Origin: Lamellibrachia satsuma
Lineage: Eukaryota > Annelida > Polychaeta > Sabellida > Siboglinidae
Direction: 5' to 3'
Length of the DNA stretch: 64,000 bases
Assembly: GCA_033239005.1 (NCBI GenBank)
Contig: BSQZ01000002.1
Coordinates: forward strand, 3,552,501 to 3,616,500
The notes below the pieces were generated by a model, which ran no database searches, was not told the origin of the DNA, and worked only from the letters and a program-made list of their open reading frames with translations. The translations under genes and the position numbers were made by a program. Positions 38,201 to 45,109 of the stretch are shown in pieces (position 1 is the stretch's first letter; each line of letters opens with the position of its first letter).

Positions 38201-41200
38201 TTTGGAATTGGTATTTTGGAAATGGTAAAAATGTAATTAGTATTTTCACTTATTTTTCAATGACTTTTTAACTTAAATTACTTGCTACAAATAATCAATA
38301 AAATATTTGATATGTTGTGAATATCATAATTATGTTTGCCATTATGTATTACAATATGCAGAAATTAAATAAAGCTGCTCTCAGATAGATGTTATATTTT
38401 AGCGTTGAATATATCTATGGCTGCTCTGTTCACTTTTATTTAGATATGGAATTAATAATTGGAACTGTTTTTTATTTAATTGGACCTGGTATTTTTGAGG
38501 GAATTGGAAATTGTAATTGGTGTGGAATTCGAATTGATATAATGTAATTGACTGCAAGTGACCACACATGTCACATCTCTCGTTTTCTGTCCAATTAAAG
38601 GACGATGATATGGGGGGTTTCCACATAATTAAAATGCAAAAATTCTCTTACTTTTTTTCATCGGAAAGTACCTCATATATTTAAATTAACAATGTTACAC
38701 TTCAAGTTTTTATTTTTATTGCTGCGATATATTTACCGTCATAAATTGTGCAATAATGGATTTAAAATTTTCTTCCCCCCTTGCCAATTGACGCCATCTT
38801 TCTTTTTCAGTTGCAGCAGTGATTATTTTACAGCACAATGTAACATCGAACTTATTAGTGTTTACCACATCTCAGTTGGTTAAAAGTAACAACCATAAGA
38901 AATGTGAATCAAATAACTTTCATTTTACATATCCAAGGTGTGTTTAGTTTACCTGGTAGAGGCTTTCATCAACGTGTCACGTTGATTTCATCAGTACCTA
39001 TGACGCTTGATGACGTCATCGTACACGTGAGGCAGTTCATAATTGCCCTCGTCTCTGTTGATGGGTGTTCTAGTTTTTCTGATCCAGATGGCTTCTTTGT
39101 GCCGGATTCTTCGGTTGGGTTCCTTGTCTACAAAGTTCACTCCCTCCCAGTCTATGATGTGGTTTTCAGTTGTCGCATGGTCTGTAAGGGCGGATTTATT
39201 GATGGTAGACATCAATCTTTTTTTCCCGCTCCTTGTGTATTTCTCTTTTTTCGTGTTGCCTACATCCTTTCTGTGTTCCTCCAGTCGTGTTTTTAGTAGT
39301 CTTCCTGTCTCCCCAATGTACTCAGCACCACAGTTCTTGCATGGTATTTGGTACAACAGTTCACCCTGTTCTTCTAGCTCTACTTTGTCCTTGGGATGTA
39401 CCAACAAGCGCCTGAGGGTGGTGTGGGGATGCATAGCTGTTGCTACTCCATATTTCTTCAGTACTCGATGTACTCTCTCTGAGACCCCCTCTACGTATGG
39501 GATGACTACTTGGCTCCTGTAATTTCTGTCATTTGTTTTTTGTTGTTCTTTTTCTTCTTACAGCTATCTGTCACCTTGTTCAAGGCCCAGGACAGATAGC
39601 CACATACTCTTAGAGCTTCTCTCAAGTGTTCCATCTCTTCCTTCTTGTCCCCCTCCTCTGAAGTTATCGTCTCACACCTGTGCATAAGGGTTCTGACCAC
39701 TCCTAACTTCTGATGTTTGGGGTGGTGGCACGCAAAGTTCAAGTATTGGTCGGTGTGTGTCTTCTTCCTGTACACTGTAGACTTCACACTGCCATCTTCC
39801 TTTCTGGTGAACTTCGCATCCAGGAAGGGCATGCTGTTGTTCTCTTCATCTTCCCGCATGAAAATGATGCTCCCTGTGGGGTCTACAGTGTTCATGGGTT
39901 GTTGTAATTTCTTTGCCTTTCCCGTGTGTACCAGGCAAATTACATCGTCCACATATCGTTTCCAGTTTCTCGGTTGGCAATCTACTGGTGCTGTTGCTAT
40001 TATTTTCTGCTCCAGGTTCTCCATGTACAAGTTGACAACAATGGGGTATACCGGACTGCCCATGGCTACTCCAAATTTCTGCTGGTAAATTTCTCCTTCA
40101 AATCTGAAGTATGTCGTCTCCAGGACACATTTCAACAACCCCATGATGTCGTCTACGTTTAGGTTTGTTCTCTTCTTTAGTGTCTTGTCATTCTCTAGCC
40201 TTTTTCTGATGATTTCGCACGCTTCTTTGATCGGGGTCTTCGTGAACAGCGACACAACATCATAGAACACCCATCAACAGAGACGAGGGCAATTATGAAC
40301 TGCCTCACGTGTACGATGACGTCATCAAGCGTCATAGGTACTGATGAAATCAACGTGACACGTTGATGAAAGCCTCTACCAGGTAAACTAAACACACCTT
40401 GGATATGTAAAATGAAAGTTATTTGATTTGAAAATGAACTATCCTGAAGAATGTTCAGGAAAATAAGAAATGTGCTTTAAGTGCTATCGTAATCTTTCGT
40501 CTCTTCATATTTTCTTAAATACATGTTTCCTGTTTAAAATAAAATAAGTCAGATTTATAGTAGTTTGCAAATCTTTTAATTTCTTTATGTTCTAAATGCA
40601 TAGATTTATACCAGGTTTAAATGAAGAGTACTTGCTCCAAGAGCATACTTGTGAACACACCGACCATGTTGAGGCTTACCTTCGGAGTAGAGGAGCAATT
40701 GGTGCTCCAAGAGCATAATTGTGAACACATTGACCATGTTGAGGCTTACCTTCGGAGTAGAGGAGCATTTGTTGCTCCAAGAGCATAATTGTGAACACAC
40801 CGACCATGTTGAGGCTTACCTTCGAAGTAGAGGAACAATTGGTGCTCCAAGAGCATACTTGTGAACACATTGACCATGTTGAGGCTTACCGTTGGAGTAG
40901 AGGAGCAATTGGTACACCAATAGCATACTTGTGAACACATTGACCATGTTGAGGCTTACCTTCGGAGTAGAGGAGCATTTGTTGCTCCAAGAGCATAACT
41001 GTGAGTAGCATTTGTTGCTTCAAGAGCATACTTGTGAACACACCGACCATGTTGAGGCTTACCTTCGAAGTAGAGGAACAATTGGTGCTCCAAGAGCATA
41101 CTTGTGAACACATTGACCATGTTGAGGCTTACCTTCGGAGTAGAGGAGCATTTGTTGCTCCAAGAGCATATTTGTGAACACACTGACCATGTTGAGGCTT

Positions 41201-42410
41201 ACCTTCCGAGTAGAGGAGCATTTGTTTCTCCAAGAGCATAATTGTGAACACACTGACCATGTTGAGGCTTACCTTCGGAGTAGAGGAGTATTTGGTGCTC
41301 CAAGAGCATACTCGTGAGCACACTGAGCAGATTGTCAACACCAAGCAGATCGAGAGTTTCTCTGAGAGATCCGTCAAACAGAGGCAGCTCCATGATTCCT
41401 ACGATGCAACACACGGTTACTTGAGGTAAATTATTACAACTAGCAAAATCTTGTAACATTCTGATGCTTAGGATTAATTTCAAAACATTGATATAATGCA
41501 TTTGTAATTTTATTTTTTATTGTAAAACATATACAAACGTTACACAGAATTTTTAACAAAACGACAGACACATAAATAAACACCTTACCCTGTGCTAACA
41601 ACGCAGACGACAAATCGGCTGCTTCATGATAAAAGGTGACAAGATCCTGATAGATTTTAAAGTTGAAATATAAATCAAAGTGAATATTGTTTTCCAACTA
41701 ACCATCATCATCTCTATGAACAACAAACTTTCAAGCAACACCAAATTTATTTCTTCGCATTAAAAACAAGACATGCAAGAAAAATTCACGAGTTGGACAG
41801 AGATTTGTTTACTGTATATCTAGAAAACGCGCATAAAAGCATCATTTATACTGACTGAACACCTACCTGGTCTTTGGCACACAATGGTTCCTCCTGGCAC
41901 GTAGAACTTCAAACTGCGGCCTGTCGGGGGAAGCGGAACCTCATTGATAATGTTATACACGTAACTCTCAAGTGATAAACTGCTTCCATCACTAGGTGGC
42001 ACCACAACGACTGCCAGCAACGACCGCAGTAGCTGCTCGAACGTCCATATTAGCTGCAGCTGAGAAATGACGCAGATGCATTTGGTGACGTAAAGGGCAT
42101 CGCGTCCCATGTCATAAACCTTTCCGACGGTCGACGCTTCCACCCGATGGCCCAACTTCGGACTGCGCCGGTAGACGGGACCCAAGTGGGAATAGAGGGT
42201 TCGGGACTGAGCGTTGCTACATTCAGCCAAGTGCATCTCTTGCAGGGTCTGCATCGCCGTGTGGATCTGTCGACTGTCCACCTCCTCGTAGAACGTGAGG
42301 GCAGCACCGTATGCCCTCGTGCCATCCTCCTTCGTGATGAGGAATGAGTGAAATCGCGGCTCGCTCGAGTCTTTTTGTGAGCGGAAACGCAGGCCGAACG
42401 GGTGACAGAG
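14083..42410 (-). CDS. DENND5: DENN domain-containing protein 5 (Rab GEF), 20 exons, 5' end missing
   Basis: Join, in transcript order (minus): 42410-41867, 41398-41273, 37800-37616, 36423-35625, 34829-34667, 33606-33516, 32481-32362, 31468-31316, 30271-30175, [optional 28883-28857], 26586-26439, 26134-26006, 25394-25273, 21229-21081, 20701-20583, 19996-19899, 19208-19137, 18320-18238, 17620-17494, 17021-16847, 14266-14083. All introns are GT-AG and all phases match; 3684 nt gives 1227 residues plus stop. Order: uDENN (partial), cDENN, dDENN, RUN1, PLAT, RUN2, as in human DENND5A (about 1290 aa). In this family the DENN module is a Rab guanine-exchange factor (Rab39 reported) and RUN1 binds Rab6 on Golgi and endosomal membranes. 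Roughly 80 N-terminal residues are missing. The paralogue (A or B type) cannot be assigned; invertebrates usually have one. Confidence 0.95.
15059..16817. mobile_element. DNA transposon with CAGACCTGCCAA ends and 6-bp target duplication
   Basis: Left end CAGACCTGCCAA and right end TTGGCAGGTCTG are perfect inverted ends, flanked by the direct repeat TGAAAG (15053-15058 and 16818-16823). Subterminal CTTCCGCTTTT / AAAAGCAGAAG motifs extend the similarity. The inner 1.7 kb has no transposase I can recognise. GGACGGGTAAA repeats lie at about 15420-15490. A 6-bp duplication is reported for superfamilies such as IS3EU, but a class call on these ends alone is not safe. It sits inside the last DENND5 intron. 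Confidence 0.75.
16847..17021 (-). CDS. DENND5: DENND5 exon 19: RUN2
   Basis: The acceptor is GTTTTGTTTGCAG and the donor GTCAG|GTATGC; phase 1 in, phase 2 out. It encodes [19 protein letters not shown] and [15 protein letters not shown], matching GKDGKFQMLVCLGARD. A 1.76-kb DNA element ends 28 bp past the donor. Confidence 0.95.
17494..17620 (-). CDS. DENND5: DENND5 exon 18: RUN2
   Basis: The acceptor is CTTTACGTTGACAG and the donor CCTTG|GTGAGT; phase 0 in, phase 1 out. It encodes [25 protein letters not shown] and [11 protein letters not shown], matching the family's [20 protein letters not shown]...FIWDFLE. Confidence 0.95.
17629..17930 (-). mobile_element. tRNA-derived SINE abutting the exon 18 acceptor
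   Basis: Same family as 20130-20450. The head (GCGCAGTGATTAGACCG, then GGTTCGAATCTTC as a B-box) is near 17925-17870. The body contains TGCAGTGTGGCTGAATGGTT. The 3' end TATATAAGAACCTATCTTTA is only about 10 nt from the AG at 17622-17621, so most of the polypyrimidine region of intron 17 derives from the SINE tail. Confidence 0.8.
18238..18320 (-). CDS. DENND5: DENND5 exon 17: start of RUN2
   Basis: The acceptor is ACAATATTTTGTAG and the donor AAGGAG|GTGGGT; phase 1 in, phase 0 out. It encodes [12 protein letters not shown] and [15 protein letters not shown], matching IGEAVNGIVKHFHKPEKE. Confidence 0.94.
18561..18690 (+). mobile_element. Possible LINE 3'-end fragment
   Basis: Related to 1790-1915 and 46828-46945, with GGACGATAAATGAATAGAAA, then AAAAATAAAATTGACAGATA and TCTGATAAGGGCGGG. 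Decayed and only inferred to be LINE. Confidence 0.35.
19137..19208 (-). CDS. DENND5: DENND5 exon 16: inter-domain linker
   Basis: A 72-nt exon with acceptor ATACTTTCTGCAG and donor CGCAA|GTACGT; phase 1 in and out. It encodes [20 protein letters not shown], matching the family's CRTPP...SPS linker between PLAT and RUN2. Skipping would keep the frame. Confidence 0.88.
19899..19996 (-). CDS. DENND5: DENND5 exon 15: PLAT end
   Basis: The acceptor is TTATGTCCTGCAG and the donor AGAAG|GTGAGA; phase 2 in, phase 1 out. It encodes FPCGRWLGK and [14 protein letters not shown], almost identical to the vertebrate segment, then a variable PETNPE. Confidence 0.95.
20130..20450 (-). mobile_element. tRNA-derived SINE
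   Basis: On the minus strand it starts GGGGGCAATGTGGCGCTGTG then GTTAGAACAT (A-box-like), and has GGTTCGAGTCC (B-box) about 45 nt in, as in a tRNA promoter. A body shared with 17629-17930 follows, ending TATATAAGAATATATC. It lies in DENND5 intron 14 in the gene's own orientation. It is not a functional tRNA: no acceptor stem pairing was found. Confidence 0.85.
20583..20701 (-). CDS. DENND5: DENND5 exon 14: PLAT
   Basis: The acceptor is GTTTCACCTTACAG and the donor ATACAG|GTACAA; phase 0 in, phase 2 out. It encodes [28 protein letters not shown] and RNEATGHTY, the second half of the PLAT beta-sandwich. It is too short to be picked out as an open frame on its own. Confidence 0.95.
21081..21229 (-). 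CDS. DENND5: DENND5 exon 13: start of PLAT
   Basis: The acceptor is GCTACTGTTTCAG and the donor ATCGAT|GTGAGA; phase 1 in, phase 0 out. It encodes [19 protein letters not shown] and [18 protein letters not shown], matching IPYHILIVP...GELGET-IMQIP in the lipase-like PLAT domain. Confidence 0.95.
21293..22735. repeat. 45-bp tandem repeat in DENND5 intron 12
   Basis: About 32 copies of CTTAGTCATGGACTCGTGYC followed by RCTTTTACCTCAATGACACA and ARCAT. Because 45 is a multiple of three, the plus strand reads as a 15-residue peptide repeat for hundreds of codons (21258-22211 and 22245-22766, split by one TGA). It starts about 60 bp from the exon 13 acceptor and is not derived from any exon I found. 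Confidence 0.96.
23088..25272 (-). repeat. 71/74-bp minisatellite made of exon 12's 3' end and splice donor
   Basis: About 30 intronic head-to-tail copies of the exon 12 tail. Each encodes a version of [21 protein letters not shown] and ends ACAG|GTTGTTCC (71-bp type) or ACAG|GTAGTTCC (74-bp type). The two types alternate in runs, indicating higher-order duplication. The unit is almost wholly exonic, and the donor lies at the unit junction. Neither unit length is a multiple of three. Short overlapping minus frames of about 65 codons arise from the exon-derived coding and are not separate genes. Confidence 0.96.
25273..25394 (-). CDS. DENND5: DENND5 exon 12: end of RUN1
   Basis: The acceptor is GGTGGGATTGCAG and the donor ACACAG|GTAGTT; phase 2 in, phase 1 out. 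It encodes [33 protein letters not shown] and TFTNT, matching the RUN1 exit. The last 73 nt form the unit of the large minisatellite at 23088-25272. The donor at 25272-25271 is the first of about 31 near-identical donors. Confidence 0.95.
26006..26134 (-). CDS. DENND5: DENND5 exon 11: RUN1
   Basis: The acceptor is TTTGATGTGCCCAG and the donor ACCAA|GTGAGT; phase 2 in and out. It encodes [30 protein letters not shown] and [12 protein letters not shown], the hallmark helices of RUN1 in this family. Confidence 0.96.
26439..26586 (-). CDS. DENND5: DENND5 exon 10: RUN1 loop
   Basis: The acceptor is TTGTGACCCTTTAG and the donor ATGAG|GTAAGA; phase 1 in, phase 2 out. It encodes a variable basic segment ([18 protein letters not shown]) and VSVTFDM, which continues into the family's DMR-IQ. 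A 31-bp piece of the exon end is copied just below the donor (26401-26425 on the plus strand), again reproducing exon tail in the intron. Confidence 0.85.
28857..28883 (-). CDS. DENND5: Candidate DENND5 27-nt microexon
   Basis: The pyrimidine-rich acceptor TTGTCTTGTTTTGCCAG and the strong donor ATGC|GTAAGT bracket exactly 27 nt. Phase 1 in and out fits exon 9 (ends phase 1) and exon 10 (starts phase 1). Inclusion adds nine residues around IESWLCFM in the variable RUN1 loop, with no stop. This could be an alternative microexon of the kind common in neuronal transcripts. I know of no specific counterpart, and a chance splice-site pair is possible. Confidence 0.45.
30175..30271 (-). CDS. DENND5: DENND5 exon 9: RUN1
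   Basis: The acceptor is TTTACCCCTCCAG and the donor CCCCTG|GTAGGT; phase 0 in, phase 1 out. It encodes [10 protein letters not shown], matching ALWSHLLHYQ in the family, then a variable loop ([13 protein letters not shown]). Confidence 0.93.
30670..31315. repeat. 18-bp tandem repeat starting at the exon 8 donor
   Basis: About 35 copies of TCAATCATTCAGTCACTG. Read on the gene strand the unit is CAGTGACTGAATGATTGA, and the exon 8 donor CAG|GTGATTGACAG is continuous with it. Some copies carry CTTCAGTC or GCCGCTG changes. Confidence 0.95.
31316..31468 (-). CDS. DENND5: DENND5 exon 8: start of RUN1
   Basis: The acceptor is GTAACATTCCAG and the donor AGCAG|GTGATT; phase 0 on both sides, 51 codons. 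It encodes [33 protein letters not shown] and WGHGVQSKQ, nearly identical to the vertebrate RUN1 entry. The donor is the first unit of an 18-bp repeat array. Confidence 0.96.
32362..32481 (-). CDS. DENND5: DENND5 exon 7: pre-RUN1 helix
   Basis: The acceptor is GTGTCTCTTCCAG and the donor CTAAG|GTGAGG; phase 0 on both sides, exactly 40 codons. It encodes [11 protein letters not shown] and [12 protein letters not shown], matching KYIQEAR...EGLLKECRNK in the family. Because it is in phase 0 at both ends, skipping would keep the frame. Confidence 0.93.
33097..33505. repeat. Dispersed hairpin repeat, one copy plus a partial duplicate
   Basis: It starts AAATTGGGCCATGG and contains TCTGTTCTTATAAGCG. 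It has a self-complementary core: AACAACTGAAAAGTG near 33250 and CACTTTTCAGTTGTT near 33294. It ends near ATTATGGATCCTGCTTATTA. A 44-bp piece is doubled at 33116-33190. A second, partial copy with the same core lies at 33353-33505. Other copies are at 36825-37066 and 58663-58905. Confidence 0.8.
33516..33606 (-). CDS. DENND5: DENND5 exon 6: basic linker
   Basis: The acceptor is TTGTTTGTCAG and the donor AAGAG|GTCAGT; phase 2 in, phase 0 out. It encodes [17 protein letters not shown] and LSSSQKE, matching the family's QWRRKDRQKQHTEHL linker that leads to RUN1. A dispersed hairpin repeat (33353-33505) lies about 10 bp beyond the donor. Confidence 0.93.
34062..34460. repeat. 13-15-bp GATGAATAAGTA array in DENND5 intron 5
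   Basis: About 28 degenerate copies of GATGATAAATAAGTA or GATGAATAAGTA. It gives long Ile/Leu-rich reading frames on the minus strand, which are artefacts of the repeat. Confidence 0.9.
34667..34829 (-). CDS. DENND5: DENND5 exon 5: linker after dDENN
   Basis: The acceptor is TTGATTTGCAG and the donor AACAA|GTAAGC; phase 1 in, phase 2 out. It encodes [17 protein letters not shown], a variable stretch, then [18 protein letters not shown], corresponding to the family's FPKLQ/SDVL block. Phases fit both neighbours, which supports it even where sequence similarity is low. Confidence 0.85.
34985..35341. repeat. 22-bp tandem repeat in DENND5 intron 4
   Basis: About 16 copies of TTTCTTTTACAACTATAGCT + AC. 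The minor variants are ATAACT, ATATTT and AGATAC. Confidence 0.95.
35625..36423 (-). CDS. DENND5: DENND5 exon 4: end of cDENN, linker and dDENN
   Basis: This is the largest exon. The acceptor TTTTTCTACAACAG precedes [11 protein letters not shown]; the donor is GGAG|GTAGGT; phase 0 in, phase 1 out. [10 protein letters not shown] is the cDENN exit. A Ser/Asp-rich linker follows (a run of [20 protein letters not shown]), where this family varies. Then comes d[38 protein letters not shown] and [15 protein letters not shown]. Confidence 0.95.
36515..36828. repeat. 45-bp tandem repeat in DENND5 intron 3
   Basis: About seven nearly identical copies of TAATAAGCACACAGTATACT followed by TTAAAACAAATTACCG and TATTCTATC. 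It begins about 90 bp from the exon 4 acceptor and ends against a dispersed hairpin repeat at 36825. The near identity suggests recent expansion. Confidence 0.95.
36825..37066. repeat. Dispersed hairpin repeat, third copy
   Basis: Same family as 33097: AAATTGGGCCATG, TGTTTAACACTAGTGGTGTC, the degraded hairpin core and ATTATGGATCCTGCTTATTA. It extends to GGGGCTGTATGCTAATTAG, which the 58-kb copy shares. Confidence 0.8.
37616..37800 (-). CDS. DENND5: DENND5 exon 3: cDENN
   Basis: The acceptor is TGTATGTTGCAG and the donor CTAAG|GTATGG; phase 1 in, phase 0 out. It encodes [21 protein letters not shown] and [15 protein letters not shown], the most conserved cDENN signature, then [12 protein letters not shown]. 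The intron upstream (37801-41272) holds the Penelope-like insertion and the exon 2 minisatellite. Confidence 0.95.
37930..38225. repeat. About 115-bp tandem repeat in DENND5 intron 2
   Basis: Three direct copies with TTTATACACAGATGCCATCT, AACATTACATTCCAGGTA and TCCAGATTTGGAATTGGTA, with minor changes. Confidence 0.85.
38991..39525 (-). pseudogene. Penelope-like GIY-YIG endonuclease domain
   Basis: In a different frame from the RT. It starts near [15 protein letters not shown] and continues through [39 protein letters not shown] and [14 protein letters not shown] to the stop at 38991-38993. YQIPC...YIGETGR is the GIY-YIG nuclease core of these elements, here with the preceding CxxC. The last 27 codons fall in the inverted repeat. 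Confidence 0.92.
39506..40270 (-). pseudogene. Penelope-like reverse transcriptase, N-terminus missing
   Basis: The open frame starts within the RT at [13 protein letters not shown] (the DV-SLFT motif), then [29 protein letters not shown] (catalytic YVDD intact) and MPFLDAKF. The first third of the RT is absent because the element is truncated at 40262, next to its inverted end. The frame ends at 39506 after an A-rich run (KKKKNNKK); a frameshift there separates it from the endonuclease. Confidence 0.92.
40620..41272 (-). repeat. 70-bp minisatellite made of exon 2's 3' end and splice donor
   Basis: Eight head-to-tail copies, each with the exon 2 tail (encoding a version of [11 protein letters not shown]), the donor GAAG|GTAAGCC and intron CTCAACATGGTCA. 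The repeat junction falls at GTCAGTGTG, which resembles CTCAGTGTG inside the exon. One unit (about 40981-41030) contains a partial internal duplication. Units differ by few substitutions and the donor is kept in all. It fills the start of intron 2. Confidence 0.95.
41273..41398 (-). CDS. DENND5: DENND5 exon 2: cDENN strand-helix block
   Basis: The acceptor is TTGCATCGTAG; it starts [11 protein letters not shown], continues [10 protein letters not shown] and ends [11 protein letters not shown] at GAAG|GTAAGC. This matches the ELPLFD...LLE-QILLYS segment of DENND5 cDENN. Its last 49 nt plus about 21 nt of intron are copied eight more times downstream (40620-41272). Reading past the true donor meets TAA at 41201-41199, inside the donor of the next copy, so only the exon-proximal donor is productive. 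Confidence 0.93.
41867..42410 (-). CDS. DENND5: DENND5 exon 1 found: uDENN and start of cDENN
   Basis: The acceptor TTCTCTGTTCCATGCAG precedes [13 protein letters not shown]; the donor is CCAG|GTAGGT; phase 0 in, phase 1 out. It carries the uDENN core ([20 protein letters not shown], then FYEEV), a linker with an AMQTLQEMH helix, [13 protein letters not shown] and the [11 protein letters not shown] turn that leads into cDENN. The ATG at 42416 overlaps the acceptor and is not the real start, since family members have about 80 residues before this point. No upstream exon was recognised. Confidence 0.93.
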
Positions 42411-44072
42411 CTGCATGGAACAGAGAAAGATGTCAGGTAATTATGACAGTGCCAAAGTGAACGCAATGATTTTGACGATGGCATATTTTATTACACTTAT
42501 AAGATAAACTAATTCCACTTGATCACAGCTATAATTGAATTCCGTTGATGTGTTGGTGTCAGATATAGGGATGATCTCAAAAAGGGACGTTCTCAAAACA
42601 TTGATGCAAGATGCTATATCGTCTTCCCCCCCAGTCCCTACATGAAACTTAAAATAAAATCAACTTGTGTGCAACTTCGGTAATTTTTATTCACTAGGTG
42701 ACACTTCAGCTACCATAACACAAAACTGCCTGCATAGGCTCAAAGTCAGCCTCCTTACGAACTGTGACATAAACGATGTGGACAAAAATGCATTGATCTA
42801 AGATGGTAAAAAAACAGTTGTTAACCCCCACCCCCCACGAAACCAATTTTGTGCAGTGTTTTGAGATCGTCCGTTTGTTTCTGTTCAGCTGCAGTGTAAC
42901 CTACAGGTGACCTTCAGACAAAAACGTTCAATCAACACAAAAACATCACCACGCAGCTCGGTCAGTGCTCCACTTACATACTGCGGGTCAGGAGAATAGA
43001 ATCGGGTCAGCTTGACCTAAATTGTTTACACATTATGTTTCACCTGACGAATCTAAGCAGAACTGGAATTCATTAATGCTGGTCGTCTCACAATGGTGCA
43101 AGTGTGACGTGCATCAGAATTATACCGACTGGCATTCTCTAGTGTCAATGTTTCTCAGTGACTAATACTAATTAATACTAATTAATTACTGTAATTTTAA
43201 TTAATACAATAAAATGTGTGAATCTTAAATACTGGAGAAATAATTCTAAAAAAATACAGCTGTATATTATGAAATAAAAACAATACAAAGGAAATAACTA
43301 CAACTTAGGCAAATTGCTTTGATAAAATGAAATATCAATAACGCTCATGTCGATATATATTATCTCTTCACTAGCACAAATGGAATGATAATTGTATATC
43401 ACAAGACAAAAACGATACGAAGAAGACGACTATGATACGAGCAAATGGTTTTGCTACTGCAGGTAATGGCATTGTTGGTTGGTCAGTGTTATGTCATTCT
43501 GAGCAAACCACGGAAGAAGTCGAGAGTGAGGCAGTTTGGTCAGAAACTTGTGTATAAACTCAGTTCTGTATCAATCACAATATAGATTGAATGGAAAGCT
43601 GATTATGGCAAAATTTCAACCAGGAAAAAACTAAAAAATATACCTTTTCCAATGTTTTTATTATATTCCAATTACGCCGTTGACCCACCCACCCACATCC
43701 TATTTTTTCTTTATTTTACAAAATCCCTAAGCCTTATCACATGTAACTGTGATTGGCCCGAGAGCAGAACGCTCTGCTGTACAAGGGGAGGTCTATCAGA
43801 ATCGAGTAGATCATCCCCCGACATGGCTCAGTGTATTGATCTGCTTAGCACATTAACAGTCAATCTTCGCCTATTTACAGCCTTGGGCAAACGGCCCAAT
43901 ATGAGGCCAGGATAAACCTCATTAATCTTGCATAAACACTAGCCACAGATAGACATGAAACCTTGCATTGTTTTCTTGCTAACTTAGTTTCTTGCTAACT
44001 TAATATTGCAGGACATTAAACGCCTTAATATCAGATGATTTGTACTGGAAGGCAATCCTCATCTGCCATAAC
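42411..44072. other. Non-coding upstream of exon 1 found, no gene seen
   Basis: This should contain DENND5 intron. I looked for the missing N-terminal exon (a VICGL-like start and a NPFD-like end before LCHPFG) and did not find it. The short plus frame at 43652-43915 has no recognisable content. Confidence 0.5.
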
Positions 44073-44226
44073 CAGTGGCGTATTTAGGGAGACTATTGGC
44101 CCCCACTGGCTTAAATTTGTTTTCGTATGTAACCTGTTGCGCCAGCATGGTAAACTAATGGGTGACTAAGCTTGCCTTCCTTGGCACCCCTTGGCCTCCC
44201 TTTGCGAGATCCTAAATGTGCCACTG
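44073..44226. mobile_element. Short hAT-type MITE
   Basis: The ends CAGTGGCGTATTTAGG and CCTAAATGTGCCACTG are inverted and match the common hAT start CAGTGGCGTA. The flanks GCCATAAC and AACATAAC agree at six of eight positions, as expected for an aged 8-bp duplication. Confidence 0.65.
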
Positions 44227-45109
44227 AACATAACCTTGGACATGTTGGCATTACACTTTATTAGTGTTTCAAGCCTAGGGAATTTGTGCAAACAAGCCCT
44301 ACATGACAATACAAAATTCCCAGGAAAATGTTCTGTTCATGTGCAAGAGAACAGTCTAACTACAAAAACAATGCCTCTTCAGTAGGTATCTTCTACATAT
44401 TATTTATGTGAATAAACTGCTAATGTTGAGATATTTGATTCAAGAATGAGTAGGAATATAGGCCAAACGCTAACAGAAATAGACACAATCTGCAAGATTT
44501 TTTTCAACTGCAATAACTCAAAATGTTCTAAAAAAATTATATTAAACAAAATGTGCGAATTGACCCAATTTCTGCTTCTGGTTAATGACAGTAGAAATCC
44601 TACAGAGAGATGTCCATATAGCAATGGATGCTGGCATCAGTTTCAAATACTGTCACCAGCAGTAATATCAGCTCACTAGGGATTTGTGCGAACATGGGCA
44701 TCTCGCACTATAATGCACCTGCTGCAGGAACAGTGGCGCCACCGCCTGTCAAATCTGTGTCCCGGCGGGACTGTCGACGGCAGTCAACGCAAGATACGAC
44801 TGGTTTGATGGGAGTCCCGGTGCTTTACAGCCAGGATAGAGCATGCGCACTTGTAAAAGGACACCTTGTTAAGACGCACGGAGCATTATCTTGATGAAGA
44901 CAGATTAGGATTAATGGCTTAGCATGTCGTAAGACATACGAGGGAAGCTGGGAATCATATTAGCAATACACAGAAGTCATCCATAGGGGATTGGGAGCAG
45001 ATTATAATGACACTGTGGCAGTCTCTGTGTCTCCTCCCTCAGTCTCCCTATGAGCTGTAGGATGGGATTTAATAGGGAGGGGGCCATTCAGTGCAGCCAG
45101 CTAAGGAGC

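Larger units (their letters stand above)
38907..40462 (-). mobile_element. Penelope-like element, 5' truncated, inverted ends, 12-bp target duplication
   Basis: ATAAGAAATGTG flanks the insertion at 38895-38906 and 40463-40474. The 166-bp 3' end (38907-39072) recurs as a near-perfect inverted copy at 40263-40428, giving terminal inverted repeats. The interior codes for RT and GIY-YIG endonuclease on the minus strand. Terminal repeats in inverted orientation, 5' truncation and a target duplication of about 12 bp are known traits of Penelope-like elements. It lies in DENND5 intron 2 in the gene's orientation. Confidence 0.93.

Noticed and set aside
42347..42416. ATG at 42416 as the DENND5 start codon
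   Set aside because: It overlaps the splice acceptor CCATGCAG, and the family has about 80 more residues upstream.
42050..42484. Alternative minus frame of 144 codons, Arg/Ser-rich
   Set aside because: Out-of-frame shadow of DENND5 exon 1.
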